A stretch of 64,000 nt of DNA from Acestrorhynchus altus (Eukaryota > Chordata > Actinopteri > Characiformes > Acestrorhynchidae). Below, in pieces: positions 59,541 through 64,000 of the stretch. The stretch spans positions 8,045,032 to 8,109,031 of the forward strand of contig CM067505.1 of the NCBI GenBank assembly GCA_034509495.1, given 5' to 3'. The notes below the pieces were generated by a model. That model worked only from the letters and a program-made list of their open reading frames with translations, was not told the origin of the DNA and searched no databases. Positions within the stretch are counted from its first letter, which is position 1. Every line of letters starts with the position of its first letter. Position numbers and translations under genes: made by a program.

Positions 59541-60299
59541 TGGGTCTTTAATACAGGATGGATGGATGGATGGATGGATTGTTTACATGGCTGTGCTTTA
59601 GGTGATTTGTGTAAAGGAATTTACTCTGTAACACATGCACAATTATTAAATGGTTACTGCTATATTTTTGTACCTAAAAGTATGCACTTCATCCACATCT
59701 GAATCCCATAATGTGGAGTCCACTGAGGTGGTGTATAGTGACACAATTTGTGTCACCTTACATTTGTATAAGTACTTATGGATTTGCAAAATAAAAGAAG
59801 GTGGGGAAAGCATACTTCCAGAAAAGCAACATAGATTACCATACTTATGCAGATACAGATGCAGATGACATTAGATGAGCACCAATACACCCCAATAGAC
59901 TCACTGTGTCCATATTTGGAGCAAATAAATAATGAGCCAAAATTCTCTATTATAAAATATGTGTGGAACATGTGCAGCCTGCTCAAAACATCCTAAGACT
60001 AGTTTGGAAGTAGGTTTTGCCCCATAGGATCAATTTTGTTGGCAGGCGAGATGCATACAATCTACCTCCACCCAAGTTTCTTGTCTCCATGACTTATAGA
60101 TTTCTTTCAAATGCAAGACGGCATATTAGTTTAAGACTGCTTTTTGAAAGTGAAAATTACTTTCTGAATTGAATAGTATTGTCAAGTATTTTTGAAGTTT
60201 CCAATGTTTGTGAATTGCCCAGTAGTTTGAGGTGAAGCAGTAAATCATGTGGTGCTAAATACTTATTTGTAGATTGCATAATATGAGTAGAACTTTTAA

Positions 60300-61030
60300 T
60301 AATATTATATTAAATGTTTAATATTAAATGTTTTGAGTGCTATAGTGCCCCCAAAAATCTGATGTGGACCAAAATTTGCATGTGTGATCAAACTATCATT
60401 GTGTCAAATTTAGATGATCAGACCAGTGGCTGATGGATTATAGCAAATTAGGTAAGAAATGCCAAAGCGACAATGGTTGATTCATACAAACCATGCAGAG
60501 TAAAAAATCCTTTTATATTTATTTAGTTTTTTTGGTCAAAGTTCCAGGGACTAGTTTTAAAACCCCATTTTGGACATTTAACAATAATGAATAAACGTAG
60601 CATTTTTAATCACACTTGTATTTACATGTTTATCTGGAACAATGCACTGAATAGAAGCAGTCATATTTTATGATAATTATGAAATATACTTGATTTTTAT
60701 GAATACCACCCCCTAACATCCAAATAGTTTGAAACTTCACTGATCAGTAGGGAGGCTCCAGAAAATACAAATTAAAATTTCATCCTGATTGATATATGAT
60801 AAGCAAATCAAATGCCTGCTAACTTCTGATTGGCTGATAGCATCCTCAATTTTCAATTCTTCAAGATGACTATTTTATGTCAATTACAGACTGTGCTCTA
60901 GATTCTCCATACTAAGCTTTTAGCTTTCATCAGTATATTACCTTTGGCCCCGCCCCCATTTGATATGCCACCTCATTATGTTCTGAATAAAACGTTTTTA
61001 GCAGCACTATAGCGCACCCCATAGGCAAAA
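60300..61030. repeat. Possible old interspersed repeat with GCTATAGTGCCCCC motifs
   Basis: TGCTATAGTGCCCCCAAAAA at about 60340 and CACTATAGCGCACCCCATAG at about 61004 bracket the stretch. The block GTGTCAAATTTAGATGATCA is of a kind common in fish repeats. Family and borders unknown. 59600-60300 and 61030-61860 hold nothing I can name. Confidence 0.3.
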
Positions 61031-61859
61031 CCAAGATGCACACAAAACCAAGATGCACAAAACTACCCACCAAGTTGCCAGATGTTAAATATTGTTTGTA
61101 AAATTTTATAATTCCATGTTTTTTGTCATTTTTGTGCTAACTTTTTTAATTAATTCAAAATTTTTGAATAGTCTGAAAAGGTCATAAGCAAATAAATGTA
61201 GCTCAAATTCGACTGGCGACAACCAATTTTTTCAAACTTTGCCATTTTCTAAATCTATCTGTTGACTGTTTTTGGATTTTTTTGGATTATGCAAATTTTA
61301 TTTACTTTTAAAAGTGGGACAGAAATGTACTTTTCTGATAGAATAAAATATAGCAACGAATTACATCACTCACAATGGGACAAAAAAGGACCATTTAAAA
61401 TCTAGAGAGACAGACTTTCTGGTATCCAAGAAGAGCATGGTACCATCTGATGTCCTTCCCACAGCATTCCATGCAGCCAGAGATGGACCACCATATATGC
61501 ACATTATCTTTACTTTACCTTAAATAAGCTCATTCTACAGCCCTATTTTTACAGATATTTTAACTCTTCAGTTATTTTTAATTAAGCGTTTGTGTATTTA
61601 TTGCACTTTATGCTAGTTAATTATGCATTTATCCTATTTCAAAACTCTCATGTCATTTAACTCCATGTTCATAATTATTATTTTATTTTATTTATTTATA
61701 TTATTCATATGACATCTAAAGATTCTCCTAAGCTTTATCAAATCTTTGAAGTTTTAAAAGGTTTTTTTAACAGCTTAGAGGATTATATTAAAGTTATATT
61801 TAAGTAAGTTGCAGCTGCTTTTCTAGATTTTGTTTGGCATTTGTTTAGGGTGGACTTGT

Positions 61860-62250
61860 AATGACCACTTCAATCCTGCCTTCATGGTGGAGCAATACAG
61901 TCCAACTTATGATGTGATGATCTGGGGAACCATCTCATAAAACACTCAGTCATTCCTAGCAGTGATCTGAAGGACACTAACAACTCTGTGATATGTGCAA
62001 GACATCTTGGAACCACATGCTGGCAACAATCCCTTAGCCTGTCTGGTTGCAAGATTTTTTGCTAATCAAGCATTTGTGGAACCATTTGGGATATCAGCTT
62101 TGGCAGCCGAGGAGTGTGCAACACCTACAGACTAAGCTGCAACAACTGTGGACAAATATGTTGCACTCCAACAAAAGCAGGACAAACTCTTTATAATACC
62201 ATTGATTTCAGAAGAAACAAAGAATAAGCATGTGTCCCAACACTATCCAT
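61860..62250 (+). mobile_element. Mariner-like transposase remnant with end repeat
   Basis: TTTGTGGAACCATTTGGGAT corresponds to the HLWD region seen at 31550. It is followed by a leucine/glutamine-rich stretch and ends in GATTTCAGAAGAAACAAAG, then GTGTCCCAACACT, matching 14462 and 22830. No open frame remains. Confidence 0.55.
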
Positions 62251-62369
62251 TTTGTGCAAATTTGTTTTGGGTCTTGAGCTAAGTATTCTTGTGGTGTGTG
62301 TGTATATGCAGATGGATATGTATGTGTCAATGGAGTGTATGTGCCAGTGGCATAGATTTGCACCAGAAT

Positions 62370-62640
62370 GTTTATCTCTGGAGATATCTAAAAATGGCTG
62401 TGCACCTGATGCTCTCTATCCAAGTGATGGAGCTTGAATTGTGCAAAGACGAATGGGAGAAACATCATACTCAAAAGGACTTGAGGCTGTAAGGTGCTTC
62501 AACAAAGTAATGAGCAAAGGTTGTGAATACTTATGTACATGTTTTATTTTTAAAATAAATTTGCAAAGACTTCATACAAACCTTTCTCATAAGTTAGAAT
62601 TTTGAGGGAAATTTAGGGTGGGATTTTAAGCCTACTCCTC
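62370..62640 (+). mobile_element. Tc1-like 3' end fragment
   Basis: AAAAATGGCTGTGCACCTGA, then CATACTCAAAAGGACTTGAG, GTGCTTCAACAAAGTAATGA and TGTGAATACTTATGTACATG, are successive blocks of a common fish Tc1 transposase C-terminus and 3' flank. Small deletions break the frame. 62640-63480 holds nothing I can name. Confidence 0.7.
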
Positions 62641-63479
62641 TGCACAAAATGTTAAATGCACTGGACAAATTGCAGAACTTTGCACTTTGCATTTCCTTGG
62701 TTGCTTTTTTGCCTGGTCAGCAGTGAATGTTGGTGTGGTCTTGCATGTCTGAGTTAAGGGTGGAGTAGTGGGTAGTGATCAAAAGTGTGAAAGTTTTTGG
62801 TGAAAGAGGACTGTAAGACATGTGCTAGGTTGTGCTGAGATATTAAACTGTGAAGGACAGAGCTGACAGACAGTTAGAGATTAGAAGACACCAGGGCAGA
62901 AGAAGGGTCTTAATGACTTATATGTAACTAACTCTGTCCTCATTAGGTCAATAACTTTCATCCCTGCACGCTTTGAGCTATCAAAGCACAGGGTATGATT
63001 ACTTTTTATTTATATTACATTTGATTAAGAAATCAAAGTGTTGATTGTAATACAGAAAAATCGGGGTAATATCCCTGTAACAATTCTGTGACATTTCTGT
63101 TGGTCTATCCATTACAAAATCTTAAATCCAGGTAAAAATGACCCGATTCAAATCATGTCAAAAGGTGAAAACAGAGCAAATGTTTGCTGTCTGTGCATGA
63201 CAGGGATGAAATGCTGATGTGTTCCTGACCAGACAGTTTAAAGGACATCATCTAAGATGATTTCTAACATTGATCTCTCACTGTCAAATTAGGACATGCA
63301 GTTTTGGACTCAGAGTGCTGACATTGCTACCATTTCCTTAATGAGTGTGAATGTCCTTAATGAGTCTGACACCAGACTGGTCTCCGTGTGGTTTTCATGT
63401 GTTGGCTTCCCATCGACACGTTGTGAAGACCACTGCCCCATTTCAGGCTAGTTTTCCCCGTCTCTGAACTCGTGCTTCT

Positions 63480-64000
63480 GTTTGGCTCCTTTGTTTACAT
63501 CCTGAGCGAAGCGCACGTGGCCTCAGCCACCCCGCCGTCCTATTGGTCAACACAAACCCAGGCTCCTCCCACTGACGGAAAAGCCGCGTTGACAGCTGGA
63601 AAGTTACAGATACGCAGCGTTTGAGAAATCGGCGGGGTTTTAAACGTAGCCAGCGTCGGTAGGGGGTTTATATGGTTAGTTGATCGTGTTTTTACACTTT
63701 TAATCGAACCGGAAAATATAGGAAGGCGGAAAAACGCCGGTTTGTTTACATCCACTAATCCTCTCCGCTTGACTCATGTTATAATAATATAAATACATAA
63801 TATAGATCATGCGATCCAAACCAAGTCGCATCAGTGAAAAGCACCTCGTTAACGCGGTATTACGCGCGGATTCGCGCGTTATTGACGTCTCACCAAAGCG
63901 CGGCGGACAGGCGACAGCGGTCCACGCATGCGCAGTGGACTCGGAGCATCTCCCGGTATAAAGAAGTTGGCGCCGGCGCCAGTCTCTCATTTTCCCTCGT
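63480..64000 (+). promoter_or_regulatory. CpG-rich promoter of a gene beyond the right edge
   Basis: CpG-rich, unlike the rest of the spacer. Motifs: E-box CACGTG 63514-63519, inverted CCAAT (ATTGG) 63542-63546, NRF1-type GCATGCGCA 63926-63934, TATAAA 63957-63962, E2F-type TTGGCGCC 63967-63974 inside a GGCGCCGGCGCC palindrome, and a pyrimidine-rich CTCTCATTTTCCCTC at the edge, where the start site would fall. The order predicts plus-strand transcription starting near 63985-64000. No coding sequence is visible, so the gene is unidentified. Confidence 0.65.

Overview
This is vertebrate nuclear DNA, almost certainly from a teleost fish. Exons are small with GT/AG borders, introns are AT-rich, microsatellites are frequent, and there are many decayed Tc1-type transposons and tRNA-derived SINEs. 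The genes are a fibrocystin-L gene, a BMP-family ligand of the GDF5/6/7 group, and a CD5/CD6-type scavenger receptor. I cannot name the species. Exon borders were placed by hand from splice signals, reading phase and protein continuity.

Layout. (1) 1-14760, plus strand: the last 30 exons of pkhd1l1. They join into 4776 nt that read open from the first base to a stop (1591 residues). They include the second G8 domain, the parallel beta-helix region, a furin-like RRKR site and a hydrophobic C-terminus. (2) 14761-17600: spacer with a pentanucleotide repeat, a LINE-like tail, an integrase-like remnant and an eight-unit minisatellite that ends about 190 bp before the next start codon. (3) 17617-20534, plus strand: complete two-exon gdf6 (407 residues). 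(4) 20900-39400: about 18.5 kb with no gene I can support. It holds repeats and a few GC-richer, low-repeat blocks that could be distal gdf6 control elements. (5) 39771-56978, minus strand: a 13-exon CD6-like receptor. It reads as signal peptide, four SRCR-type domains, stalk, transmembrane segment and a long tyrosine-rich tail (715 residues). A tandem duplication of its first SRCR-type exon has left a frameshifted copy. (6) 57100-63400: transposon debris and spacer. (7) 63480-64000: a CpG-rich promoter with CCAAT, E-box, NRF1, E2F and TATA-type motifs, probably for a plus-strand gene just beyond the window.

The three genes do not form one pathway. Fibrocystin-L is a giant surface protein, GDF6 a secreted morphogen, and CD6 a lymphocyte co-receptor. 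The least ordinary items are the structure of the CD6-like gene (four SRCR domains, exon duplication, duplicated YENT tyrosine motifs and repeated SPVSADTD in the tail), the minisatellite at the gdf6 promoter, and a GPI-signal-like end on fibrocystin-L. I found no prokaryotic-type system, CRISPR array or clearly unprecedented system.
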